Positions 6,738 to 15,183 of a DNA stretch of 42,010 nucleotides are shown here, in pieces. The position numbers and the translations under genes were made by a program. Every line of letters starts with the position of its first letter. Positions within the stretch are counted from its first letter, which is position 1. Source of the stretch: JBGTIS01 sp041745535 (GTDB taxonomy: Bacteria > Bacteroidota > Bacteroidia > Cytophagales > Cyclobacteriaceae). The stretch lies in the NCBI GenBank assembly GCA_041745535.1, contig JBGTIS010000282.1, positions 1 through 42,010 of the forward strand, written 5' to 3'. Under the pieces are notes generated by a model. The model had not been told where the DNA came from. It saw only the letters and a program-made list of their open reading frames with translations, and made no database searches.

Positions 6738-9700
6738 ATGAAGTGGGTTTCTATTTTTTCTTATTTTTTCTTGTTACTTTTTATTTGTTGCCAAGCATTA
6801 GCACAGGGTACTTCGTCACAGCCGCGGCCAATTGATTATCTGGCAGAAGCTAAAACAAAATTAGAATCTGGCGATTTGATGGAAGCCAAAATTGCTTACA
6901 CACAAGCTATTGCTGTACAACCTCAAATGCCGGAAGGCTACCAGGGCCGAGGTATTGTCAACTTTAAACTTAACAAAATGGAGGCTGCTCAGCAAGACCT
7001 GGACCTGGCCATTCAGTATAGGGCTTACAATGCGGATGTATTTTATTATAGAGGAAAAATCAGATATTATAATGACGATTTAAAAGGTGCCATCGAAGAT
7101 CTGAACAAAGCTATACAAGAAGGCACAAAAGAAGCCGAAGCCTTTTACCTTAGGGGGAATGCTAAATTTCGCTATGATGATTTTGAAGGTGCCATTACCG
7201 ATTACAACCAGGCTGTACAATTAGGAAGCAACGACGAAATCCTTTTTAATAACAGAGGTAAAGCTAAATTCAACCTTCAGCAGTTTGATAAAGCCATTGA
7301 GGATTTTCGGCAAGCAATTTCATTAAAAGAAAGTTATGCGAAAGCATGGAGTAATTTAGGGGCCGCGTATTTTTTTCTTAATAACTGGAAAGGCGTAATT
7401 GAAAGTTACGAAAAAGCAGTTATGCTTGGAAGTAAAGAGCCTGAAATTGATTTCCAGGTAGGAAAAGCATTTTATGAAGAAGGTCAATATCAAACTGCTA
7501 TTGAGGCTTTTAACCGGGCAGCAAAGGTAGAAACAAATAATTCCTCCATATTTCAAATGCGTGGATTTGCCAGGTATAATTTGCAAAATTATCGTGAGGC
7601 TATTGCCGATTTACAGAAAGTACTGGGAACTTCGCCTCAAAGCGATATAATAGATAAAACATTTTATGGGTTTCTTGGGCTTGCCCAATATCACGAAAAA
7701 AATTATAAGCAAGCTATAGAAAACTTGCGGAATGCAGTTGCAAAGGGTATTGATAAAACTGAGGTATTTATAGCGCTTGGAAAATCTGAATTCACCACTA
7801 AAAATTATCAGGGTACCATTGATGCATTGGAAAATATGCTGGATAAAACAGATGAACCCGATGTATTTTCAGTAATCGCACAGTCATACTTTTTGGTCAA
7901 TGATTATGAAAATGCTTTGAAAAATATAAATGCTGCTATTACCAAAGGAGCAGAAGATCAAATTTTACTTTTCTATAGAGGGACCATTTATTACCAGCAA
8001 AAAAAATTCTCGCTGGCATTTGCTGATTTTAAAAAGGTTTTAGAACAAGGAAACAATAACGGTGAAACCTATGCGGCATTGGGTAATACACAGTATCAAC
8101 TTAAAAATTATAAAGATGCCATAGAAAATCTGGACAAGGCTATAGAAAAAGGAATTCAAAGTGTTGAAGTCTGGTTTAGTCGGGGAAATGCCAATGTAGA
8201 ATTAGGAAATTTCAGTCAGGCTGTTCCCGATCTTAAAAAAGTAGTGCAAGCCAATGCAGCAGATGCTGAAACCTTTCAAAATCTGGGAAAAGCAGAGTTT
8301 AATCTAAAAAATTACAAAGCAAGTTTAATCGCACTTGATCAGGCAGTGAGTAAAGGTTTAGAATCTTCACAAACATACACTTTACGCGGAAATGCTAAAT
8401 ACTATCTGAAAGACCCAAGCGCATTGGATGATTTAAATAAAGCCATCAGCATAGGAACTAAAGATACACTGGCGTACTTCCATAGAGCTACCATACACAC
8501 TAGCCAACAGGATTTTAGCACAGTAATAGCCGATCTGGACCAAGCAATAGCATTGGGGGCTAAACAGGCAGATGTGTATAACCTGAGAGGACAAGTAAAG
8601 TTATTGCAAGCCAATATTAGTGGAGCAATTAGCGATTTTGATAAAGCCGCAAGCATTAACGCCAATTATCAGGAAGCTTTTTTAAATCTTGGTAATGCTT
8701 ACTATCAACTGAAAAATTATGAAAAAACAGTAGAAAACCTTCAGAAAGCCGTTGCCCTGGGGGCTAGTGACCTTGAAGTTTATAAATTTCTAGGGTATGC
8801 CCAATTTGAAACCCAGGACAATGATGCGGCAATTACTAATTTAAATAAAGCTGTTACTATGGGCTTGAAAGATCAAAAAGCATTTCTTTACCGCGGGCAA
8901 TTGTTATATACACAGCAGAAGTTTAATGAAGCACTGGCCGATCTTAACCAAGCATTTAGTTTGGGAATAAACTCAATTGAGGCTTTGGAGGTTCGTGGTA
9001 ATATATTATTCGCTTTGGAGAATCATCAGAAAGCCATTGCTGATCTTACAGAGGCAATCCGGCTAGGAGTTGATAACGCCATAGTGTTTGCCAACCGAGG
9101 GAACGCTTACTTCGCTATAAATAATTTTCAGGAGGCAGTAAAAGACTTGGACCATGCAGTTAGTTTGGGTGCTAATAATTTGTTGGTATGGTATAATCTG
9201 GGAAACGCAAAATTCCTTTCAGACGACTATACCGGAGCTATTACCGCATACAATAAAGCCTTACAGGCTGGTGGGGAATCCGAGGTAGAAAAAGGGCCTG
9301 TCATTTACAATAATCGGGGTAAAGCTAAAGCTATGAAAGAAGATTTCAAATCTGCCATTACCGATTACGACCACGCTATCCGGTTGAAAAATGATTATGC
9401 GAAAGCGTATTTTAACCGGGGCATGGCCTGGTTTTCTACCAATGATTACCTGGCAGCTATCACTGATTTTGACGCGGCTGTCAAATTCAGTTATGAGGAT
9501 CAGGAAATAAACCGTTTTTCTGGTATTGCTTTCTATGAACTGAAACAGTATCAGAAGGCGGAGGAAGCATTATCAAAAGCAATAGAAAATCAAATTGAAG
9601 ATGAGAGGGTATATGCAAGCCGGGGAATAAGTCGGTTTTATTTAGCAGAAGAGAAAAAGGATCAGGAAAAGATTAAAATGTGGGAGCAGGTGGTAGCTGA

Positions 9701-10889
9701 CCTGGATAAAGCCATTAGTTTGGGAAAGATCAGCCAGGAGACATTGGAAACTCGAGGCAACGCCAAATTTTACCTTAGTAACTATAATGGAGCTTTGGAA
9801 GACCTGGATCGTGCAGTAGGTATGGGGGCCAATAGCGCGACAACTTTTTATAATCGGGGTATGGCTAAATTCGAGCTAAAGAATTATGAAGAAGCCCTAA
9901 AAGATTTAACGCAGTCTATTTCATTAAAAGGCGATAATCCTGCTGTATTTAAAGACAGAGGAAATACCAGGTTTTATTTAAAAGATTACCAGGCAGCCAT
10001 TAATGATTATGATAAAGCAATTGCATTAGGCTTTGAGAATGCCATTGTTTATAACAATCGTGGCAAAGCCAAAGCTAATCTTGAACAGCACGAAGCTGCT
10101 ATCGCGGATTACAGCAAAGCTATTTCTTTAGATGAATCTTATATCAGAGCTTATGAAAATCGGGGTGAAATTTATTTTCTCACTAAAAACTACGAAGCTG
10201 CTAAAAATGATTTAAGTGTAGTGGAAAAATCTGGTAATTCCAGCGAACTCATTATTCAGTATCTGGCTGACGCATATTTTTTCATTGAAAATTATCCGGT
10301 AGCTATTGGTTACTATGATAAGGTTATTGAAAGCGAAATACAGGACAAGAATATTTATTATCGCCGTGGAAAAGCCCATTTACAGCGAGAAAGCTATCAA
10401 CTCGCTATTATGGATTTCTCTAATGCGATTACTCTGGATGCAAGCGACCCGCAAATATATATAGACAGGGCTTTGGCGTATTCATATTTAAACAACTACC
10501 AGGAGGCAATTTTCGATTTGGACAAAGCAATCAAGGCTAATCCAGAAGATGCAAGATTGTATTTTAATCGTGCCTATTTGAAAGAGGAAATGGAGAATTA
10601 TGAAGAAGCTATTCAGGATTATAACCAGGTAATTACTTTTAATCCTAAAGATGCTGGGGCCTATTATGGCAGAGGAAATAGCAGAATTGTAATGGAGGAT
10701 ATACAAGGCGCATTGAGCGACCTTAACAGAGCCATTGAGTTAAATACTCAGGAAGCCAGTTATTATCGAAGTCGCGCCACTGCTTATTATCAACTGGAAA
10801 GTACACAGGAAGCTTGTTCTGATTGGGTAATGGCTAAAAGCCTGGGCGATAGGCGATCTGATTTTTTTATTAAAAAATATTGTAAATAA
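6738..10889 (+). CDS. Giant exported tetratricopeptide-repeat protein (1383 aa)
   Basis: The N-terminus has a clear signal peptide (hydrophobic core FFLLLFICCQALA, probable cleavage before QGTSS). Almost everything after residue about 33 is TPR: 34-residue units with the pattern FYNRGNAKFxLxNYxxA followed by AIxDLDKAIxLG, roughly 38-40 in a row. The C-terminus EACSDW...GDRRSDFFIKKYC is a common end of Bacteroidota TPR proteins. There is no catalytic domain, T9SS signal or obvious transmembrane anchor, so it is expected to be periplasmic and to act as a protein-binding solenoid. The next gene, encoding a lipoprotein, starts 13 bases later. Function and partners are unknown; assembly or scaffolding is inferred from the fold only. 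Confidence 0.9.
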   Translation: MKWVSIFSYFFLLLFICCQALAQGTSSQPRPIDYLAEAKTKLESGDLMEAKIAYTQAIAVQPQMPEGYQGRGIVNFKLNKMEAAQQDLDLAIQYRAYNADVFYYRGKIRYYNDDLKGAIEDLNKAIQEGTKEAEAFYLRGNAKFRYDDFEGAITDYNQAVQLGSNDEILFNNRGKAKFNLQQFDKAIEDFRQAISLKESYAKAWSNLGAAYFFLNNWKGVIESYEKAVMLGSKEPEIDFQVGKAFYEEGQYQTAIEAFNRAAKVETNNSSIFQMRGFARYNLQNYREAIADLQKVLGTSPQSDIIDKTFYGFLGLAQYHEKNYKQAIENLRNAVAKGIDKTEVFIALGKSEFTTKNYQGTIDALENMLDKTDEPDVFSVIAQSYFLVNDYENALKNINAAITKGAEDQILLFYRGTIYYQQKKFSLAFADFKKVLEQGNNNGETYAALGNTQYQLKNYKDAIENLDKAIEKGIQSVEVWFSRGNANVELGNFSQAVPDLKKVVQANAADAETFQNLGKAEFNLKNYKASLIALDQAVSKGLESSQTYTLRGNAKYYLKDPSALDDLNKAISIGTKDTLAYFHRATIHTSQQDFSTVIADLDQAIALGAKQADVYNLRGQVKLLQANISGAISDFDKAASINANYQEAFLNLGNAYYQLKNYEKTVENLQKAVALGASDLEVYKFLGYAQFETQDNDAAITNLNKAVTMGLKDQKAFLYRGQLLYTQQKFNEALADLNQAFSLGINSIEALEVRGNILFALENHQKAIADLTEAIRLGVDNAIVFANRGNAYFAINNFQEAVKDLDHAVSLGANNLLVWYNLGNAKFLSDDYTGAITAYNKALQAGGESEVEKGPVIYNNRGKAKAMKEDFKSAITDYDHAIRLKNDYAKAYFNRGMAWFSTNDYLAAITDFDAAVKFSYEDQEINRFSGIAFYELKQYQKAEEALSKAIENQIEDERVYASRGISRFYLAEEKKDQEKIKMWEQVVADLDKAISLGKISQETLETRGNAKFYLSNYNGALEDLDRAVGMGANSATTFYNRGMAKFELKNYEEALKDLTQSISLKGDNPAVFKDRGNTRFYLKDYQAAINDYDKAIALGFENAIVYNNRGKAKANLEQHEAAIADYSKAISLDESYIRAYENRGEIYFLTKNYEAAKNDLSVVEKSGNSSELIIQYLADAYFFIENYPVAIGYYDKVIESEIQDKNIYYRRGKAHLQRESYQLAIMDFSNAITLDASDPQIYIDRALAYSYLNNYQEAIFDLDKAIKANPEDARLYFNRAYLKEEMENYEEAIQDYNQVITFNPKDAGAYYGRGNSRIVMEDIQGALSDLNRAIELNTQEASYYRSRATAYYQLESTQEACSDWVMAKSLGDRRSDFFIKKYCK
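6834..10830 (+). repeat. Array of about 38-40 TPR units (102-bp period)
   Basis: The coding sequence repeats a degenerate 102-base unit. Recurrent DNA words such as those encoding RGNAKF, LKNY and DLDKAI recur at about one-unit spacing. Units differ enough that most are ancient, but several (for example around 9290-9420 and 10030-10150, both with YNNRGKAKA) are close relatives, suggesting growth by internal block duplication. Confidence 0.75.
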
Positions 10890-10902
10890 TAAAAGTTTTA
10901 TC

Positions 10903-11436
10903 ATGAGAAGAATTGTATTTGCATTTTTGTTGCCAATCATATTAAATAGTTCATGTGAACAGGTAAATAACCTGACAAAGTTCAATTTGAATTATACTAC
11001 ATCCACCACAATTCCATCCGGAAGTAATCTTAACTTACCGGTAAACATATTTACCCCAGATGTGGAAACTAATGCGGAGTCTGAGTTTGCGGTAAACGAT
11101 ACCAGGAAAGATCTGATAGAAGAAATCAGATTAACTACCCTTACTCTGAAAATTTCATCCCCAACTGATCAGAAATTTGACTTTTTGGAATCAATTAAAA
11201 TCTATATAGTCGCAGAAGATTTGCCGGAATTGCGAATCGCCAGTAAAGATAACATTTCAGACAGTGTAGGTAACACATTGGAATTGGAAACCAGCGATGA
11301 AGATTTGAAGGAATATATCAAAAAAGACAATTTTATTTTAAAGGTAAATACAGTAACTGATCAGGTACTTACCCAAGACGTTGATCTTGATATTTCCACA
11401 CAATTTCATGTAGACGCAAAAATATTAGGTGTTTAA
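10903..11436 (+). CDS. Predicted lipoprotein, beta-rich, in TPR operon
   Basis: A 177-residue protein. It has an N-terminal signal MRRIVFAFLLPIILNSSC with a plausible lipobox ending at Cys18, so it is probably lipidated. The mature part alternates short polar and hydrophobic segments (LTTLTLKISSP, ESIKIYIVAED, FILKVNTVTD, DVDLDISTQFHVDAKILGV), suggesting a beta-sandwich domain; no family is recognised. It starts 13 bases after the TPR gene and ends 49 bases before the preferred start of the next gene, so the three are probably cotranscribed. Attachment to a membrane facing the periplasm, possibly with the TPR solenoid as partner, is inference. Confidence 0.65.
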   Translation: MRRIVFAFLLPIILNSSCEQVNNLTKFNLNYTTSTTIPSGSNLNLPVNIFTPDVETNAESEFAVNDTRKDLIEEIRLTTLTLKISSPTDQKFDFLESIKIYIVAEDLPELRIASKDNISDSVGNTLELETSDEDLKEYIKKDNFILKVNTVTDQVLTQDVDLDISTQFHVDAKILGV

Positions 11437-11485
11437 CAAATACCTTTTTCTTGTAAAGAAGATTTTTACCATCCTAATTAGCAGA

Positions 11486-12091
11486 ATGGCTAAATATTCA
11501 ACTAATTGTTTGCGTATCATTTTAGGATTGACTGTTTCTTTTGGAATTTTTTATTTCCTGGGGAAATACGCAATAGAATCTAATTTTTTTAATAATCAAA
11601 ATAAAACACTACTTGAATCGGAATGGGTGTTTGAGTCATATGGTAATCCTGAGATTTCACTGTTAACTCCTGTTAAACTAAATGCCCAACCCTTGACTGT
11701 TCCTGCTGATGCACGAGGCATGATTGAAAAGTTGGAGAGTTACAATTATACATCTGATGAAAATTTTCAGATAATGATAAACCTAGTAACTTATACCGAT
11801 AATATTAGCGCTAATCTACAAGGATCTGCTGATGGATCGGTAAATCAGATGAAACAAATGACGGGCATCCAGAATTTTTCTTTTCAGGAAGAGGATTTTA
11901 TGTTGCCCAACATGCCAGGTAAAAAGCAAACAGGAAATTACGTGCTTCAGGGAAAGGAAATTAAATTTGAAAATGTATTATTTACCAAAGCAAACCATTT
12001 ATGGCAGGTTACTATTCAGTATAAGAAAGGCGATGGAAATGGACAAAAAAAAGCGAAAAAAATATTAGAATCAATCCGCGTCAACATTTAA
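11486..12091 (+). CDS. Hypothetical membrane-anchored protein, third gene of TPR operon
   Basis: 201 residues from the ATG at 11486 (MAKYSTNCLRIILG). The frame is open back to a GTG at 11429, which would overlap the preceding gene by 8 bases and add 19 residues. I prefer the ATG because it puts a single transmembrane helix (about LRIILGLTVSFGIFYFLGKY) near the N-terminus. The rest is soluble and beta-rich: SEWVFESYGNPEISLLTPV resembles a stress-exposed or periplasmic domain of unknown type, and the end is basic (KKGDGNGQKKAKKILESIRV). No family is recognised. Context suggests it works with the lipoprotein and TPR protein at the envelope. Confidence 0.6.
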   Translation: MAKYSTNCLRIILGLTVSFGIFYFLGKYAIESNFFNNQNKTLLESEWVFESYGNPEISLLTPVKLNAQPLTVPADARGMIEKLESYNYTSDENFQIMINLVTYTDNISANLQGSADGSVNQMKQMTGIQNFSFQEEDFMLPNMPGKKQTGNYVLQGKEIKFENVLFTKANHLWQVTIQYKKGDGNGQKKAKKILESIRVNI

Positions 12092-12219
12092 AGAACCTCT
12101 TATTACCTGTCCCTACGCTTCATTCAATTGTTCGTTTTAGTTGTTAAGAACAAAACTCTCTGTTTGTTGGTATATATATAACGGTTTCTTATCAAACAAA
12201 TAAGGCGATAGCATTACAA

Positions 12220-13398
12220 ATGCGGCACTTCGATTATATCATTACCGGTGGAGGATGTGCAGGGCTTAGCCTGGTATATCAGCTCTTACAGTCGCCCTTG
12301 CAGCATAAATCAGTGTTGATAATTGAGAAAGAGGACAAAAATCAGAATGATCGAACCTGGTGCTTCTGGGAAAAAGAAATAGGTGTTTTTGAAGAAATTG
12401 TCTACCACCAATGGAGTAAGGTAAATTTTTTCAGTACCAATTATTCCCAGCTTCTCGATATCGCGCCGTATCGCTACAAAATGATCAGGGGGATAGATTT
12501 TTATCAGTTTGTAAAGGATCGTATATCAGTTTACACAAACGTTGTTTGGATAAAGGGAAATGTAGAGCAGATTCAGGATAATGGAAATGGAGCAACTGTA
12601 ACCGCAAACGGAGAGAAATTTACAGCCGATTGGATTTTCAACAGTATTAGAAAAAAAGAAAATGATATAATTACCAATCGTTCTTACTATATGCTACAGC
12701 ATTTTAAGGGATGGGTAATTGAAACAGATATACCTTGCTTTAACCCTCAGGAAGCTACCTTAATGGATTTCAGAATTGATCAGCACAAAGAAACCAGATT
12801 TATATATGTACTGCCAACCAACAACCAAACAGCACTAATAGAATTTACTGTATTTTCCCAGAGCCAACTGCCCAATGCAAATTATGATATAGAACTGATA
12901 AAATACATCACTGATTATCTGAAAATCAAAAATTATAGAATCAGGCATGAAGAATTTGGTATAATTCCCATGACTGATTATCCTTTTCCTGATAACAACG
13001 AAAAACCTATCATTAATCTGGGAACAGCTGGGGGACAAACAAAGGCCTCTACAGGATATACGTTTACCAGAATTCAGCAGCATACCCAAGCACTTATAAA
13101 AGCTTTAACCACAACAGGCAAACCCTATTATAAAGTGGATTTTTTCCACAAAAGATTTCGCCTGTATGATAGTACTTTATTAAATGTCCTGCTAAAAGAA
13201 AGGCTAAAAGGGAAAGAAGTATTTACATTATTGTTTAAGAACAACAAGCCTGATACTGTGTTGCGGTTTTTGGAAGAAAAAACAAATTTCATCCAGGAAC
13301 TTAAAATTCTTAACTCAGTACCTAGAATACCATTTATAAAAGGCATGGCAGATTCTATAGTTAGAATATTTATATTAATTTTAATCTTATTTAAGTAA
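12220..13398 (+). CDS. crtY: Lycopene cyclase family flavoprotein
   Basis: A 392-residue protein with the N-terminal dinucleotide-binding motif GGGCAG (10-15) and the family hallmark DRTWCFW (44-50). The conserved segment GTAGGQTKASTGYTF lies about two-thirds along. These are features of CrtY/CrtL-type lycopene cyclases, which use reduced FAD to convert the psi ends of lycopene to beta rings in the membrane pathway to beta-carotene and xanthophylls. Bacteroidota commonly make such pigments. No crtB, crtI or crtZ lies next to it, so other pathway genes must be elsewhere. The C-terminus ends in a short hydrophobic stretch (IVRIFILILILFK), perhaps for membrane contact. Confidence 0.85.
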   Translation: MRHFDYIITGGGCAGLSLVYQLLQSPLQHKSVLIIEKEDKNQNDRTWCFWEKEIGVFEEIVYHQWSKVNFFSTNYSQLLDIAPYRYKMIRGIDFYQFVKDRISVYTNVVWIKGNVEQIQDNGNGATVTANGEKFTADWIFNSIRKKENDIITNRSYYMLQHFKGWVIETDIPCFNPQEATLMDFRIDQHKETRFIYVLPTNNQTALIEFTVFSQSQLPNANYDIELIKYITDYLKIKNYRIRHEEFGIIPMTDYPFPDNNEKPIINLGTAGGQTKASTGYTFTRIQQHTQALIKALTTTGKPYYKVDFFHKRFRLYDSTLLNVLLKERLKGKEVFTLLFKNNKPDTVLRFLEEKTNFIQELKILNSVPRIPFIKGMADSIVRIFILILILFK

Positions 13399-13489
13399 GC
13401 GAAAATGATTAAATTGACCTGCAAAGAATAGGTGTAACCGCCTCTTATTTAATATAATAGCCATTTTAAAGACAACAAAACCTAAAATA

Positions 13490-14908
13490 ATGAGTAATTT
13501 AGAGCAGCATAGTTTTTTTGAAGATGTATGCAAATATGTAGACACAGCAGCCCATTATACCAAACACCCATCCGGGCTTATCGAGCAAATTAAGGCCTGT
13601 AACAGTATATATAAATTTAATTTTCCAATCCGAAACGATAAAGGTGAATACCAGGTCGTAATTGGTTATCGGGTACAACATTCACATCATAAATTACCCG
13701 TAAAAGGTGGTATTAGATATAGTCTGCATGTTACTGAAGACGAAGTAAAAGCATTAGCCGCCCTTATGACTTATAAATGCGCACTGGTAAACGTACCCTT
13801 TGGTGGAGCAAAAGGTGGGGTGCAAATTAGGGCTAGGGAGTATAGTGTAAGCGAACTGGAACGAATTACCCGCAGGTATACTACCGAACTAATTAAGAAA
13901 AATTTTATAGGCCCAGCCATTGATGTGCCAGCACCCGATTATGGAACCGGAGCAAGAGAAATGGCCTGGATTGTGGATACATATGCTACGTTTAACCAGA
14001 CTGATACGGATGCAAGCGGGTGTGTAACCGGAAAACCTATTGTACTACATGGTATCAGAGGAAGAACGGAGGCCACCGGACGGGGTGTTTATTTTGGCCT
14101 TAGAGAAGCCGTTAGTAACAAAGAAGATATGGATCCATTGGGTTTGACTATTGGTATTGAAGGAAAAAGAGTAATTGTCCAGGGTTTAGGAAATGTGGGT
14201 TATCATGCCGCTTTATTTTTACAGGAAGCCGGAGCCATTATTACAGGTATCGCAGAATACAACGGAGCCATTTATAGCGAAGAAGGATTGGATGTAAAAG
14301 AAGCAATCGACCATATGAAAAATTCCGGCTCAATATTGAATTTTAAAACCGCAAAAAATATTACTAATTCACAGGAACTGTTGGAGTATGATTGTGATAT
14401 ACTGGTACCTGCAGCTTTAGAAAAGCAAATTACAGAATCCAATGCTGGTCGCATCAAAGCCAAAATAATTGGTGAAGCTGCCAATGGCCCAATTACTGCT
14501 GATGCAGAAAAGATATTGCTGGACAAAGGCATTATGATTATTCCGGATATTTATTTGAATGCTGGTGGGGTTACTGTTTCTTATTTTGAGTGGCTTAAAA
14601 ATCTATCGCGGGTATCATTTGGTAAAATGGATAAAAGATGGGAAGAACTGAATAACATGCGACTGGTTAAAGCTATAGAAGCTACCAGCCATACTGATCT
14701 ATCAGATGAGCAGCGGGCTTTATTAACAAAAGGAGCCAGTGAAATAGATATTGTGAATTCCGGACTTGAGGAAACAATGGTAACAGCCTATAATAGCATT
14801 CGGGAAACTATGAAACAATATAAAGTGCAGTCATTACGTACAGCGTCCTTTATAAATTCAATTAATAAAATTGCTCAGATTTATATGGATAGAGGGATTT
14901 TTCCTTGA
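13490..14908 (+). CDS. Glutamate dehydrogenase (Glu/Leu/Phe/Val dehydrogenase family)
   Basis: A 472-residue enzyme. The N-terminal half has the substrate region LPVKGGIRYS (69-78), K96 in TYKCALVNVPFGGAKGG with the catalytic Lys at 108, and the conserved GPAIDVPAPDYGTGAREMAW block with Asp150. The Rossmann glycine motif QGLGNVG is at 231-237. The KPIVLHGIRGRTEATGRGV block before the fold is typical. It interconverts glutamate with 2-oxoglutarate and ammonia in the cytoplasm. Length and motifs fit glutamate rather than leucine or phenylalanine dehydrogenases (about 350-370 residues). Cofactor choice (NAD or NADP) is not safe to read by eye. It appears to be a single transcription unit. Confidence 0.92.
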   Translation: MSNLEQHSFFEDVCKYVDTAAHYTKHPSGLIEQIKACNSIYKFNFPIRNDKGEYQVVIGYRVQHSHHKLPVKGGIRYSLHVTEDEVKALAALMTYKCALVNVPFGGAKGGVQIRAREYSVSELERITRRYTTELIKKNFIGPAIDVPAPDYGTGAREMAWIVDTYATFNQTDTDASGCVTGKPIVLHGIRGRTEATGRGVYFGLREAVSNKEDMDPLGLTIGIEGKRVIVQGLGNVGYHAALFLQEAGAIITGIAEYNGAIYSEEGLDVKEAIDHMKNSGSILNFKTAKNITNSQELLEYDCDILVPAALEKQITESNAGRIKAKIIGEAANGPITADAEKILLDKGIMIIPDIYLNAGGVTVSYFEWLKNLSRVSFGKMDKRWEELNNMRLVKAIEATSHTDLSDEQRALLTKGASEIDIVNSGLEETMVTAYNSIRETMKQYKVQSLRTASFINSINKIAQIYMDRGIFP

Positions 14909-15096
14909 TAAAATTATTGTGAATTAACAATAGGTCAATAGGTATTCGTGTACGGCACAACCCATTAAAAGTGGAGGTGGGTAAAAAACAGGATTTAGCG
15001 CAATTGCTTATATTGGTATAAAATTAACCAAGTAACATATCAGGATATTCAGTAATAAATCTAATATTTTTTTTAACTAAATTTCTTATTGTATCA

Positions 15097-15126
15097 CTAC
15101 AAATTTGTAGGCTTATTGTGTACAAT
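15097..15126. promoter_or_regulatory. Two palindromes upstream of the protease gene
   Basis: CTACAAATTTGTAG (15097-15110) is a perfect 14-bp palindrome, and 15115-15126 (ATTGT-GT-ACAAT) is a second dyad. They lie 58-87 bases before the protease start. The first shares its half-site CTACAA/TTGTAG with the 20-bp palindrome at 32313-32332, so both could be operators for one regulator. TACA...TGTA dyads are typical of BlaI/MecI/CopY-type repressors, but none is encoded in the window. Confidence 0.35.
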
Positions 15127-15183
15127 AATTTTTATTAAAATAATTGCTACTGGCAATTTAACAAATATTAGAAGGGTTCTTAC

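Noticed and set aside
11429..11485. GTG start extending the third TPR-operon gene upstream
   Set aside because: It overlaps the preceding gene and adds a second hydrophobic segment; the ATG at 11486 gives a cleaner N-terminal anchor. It is still possible.
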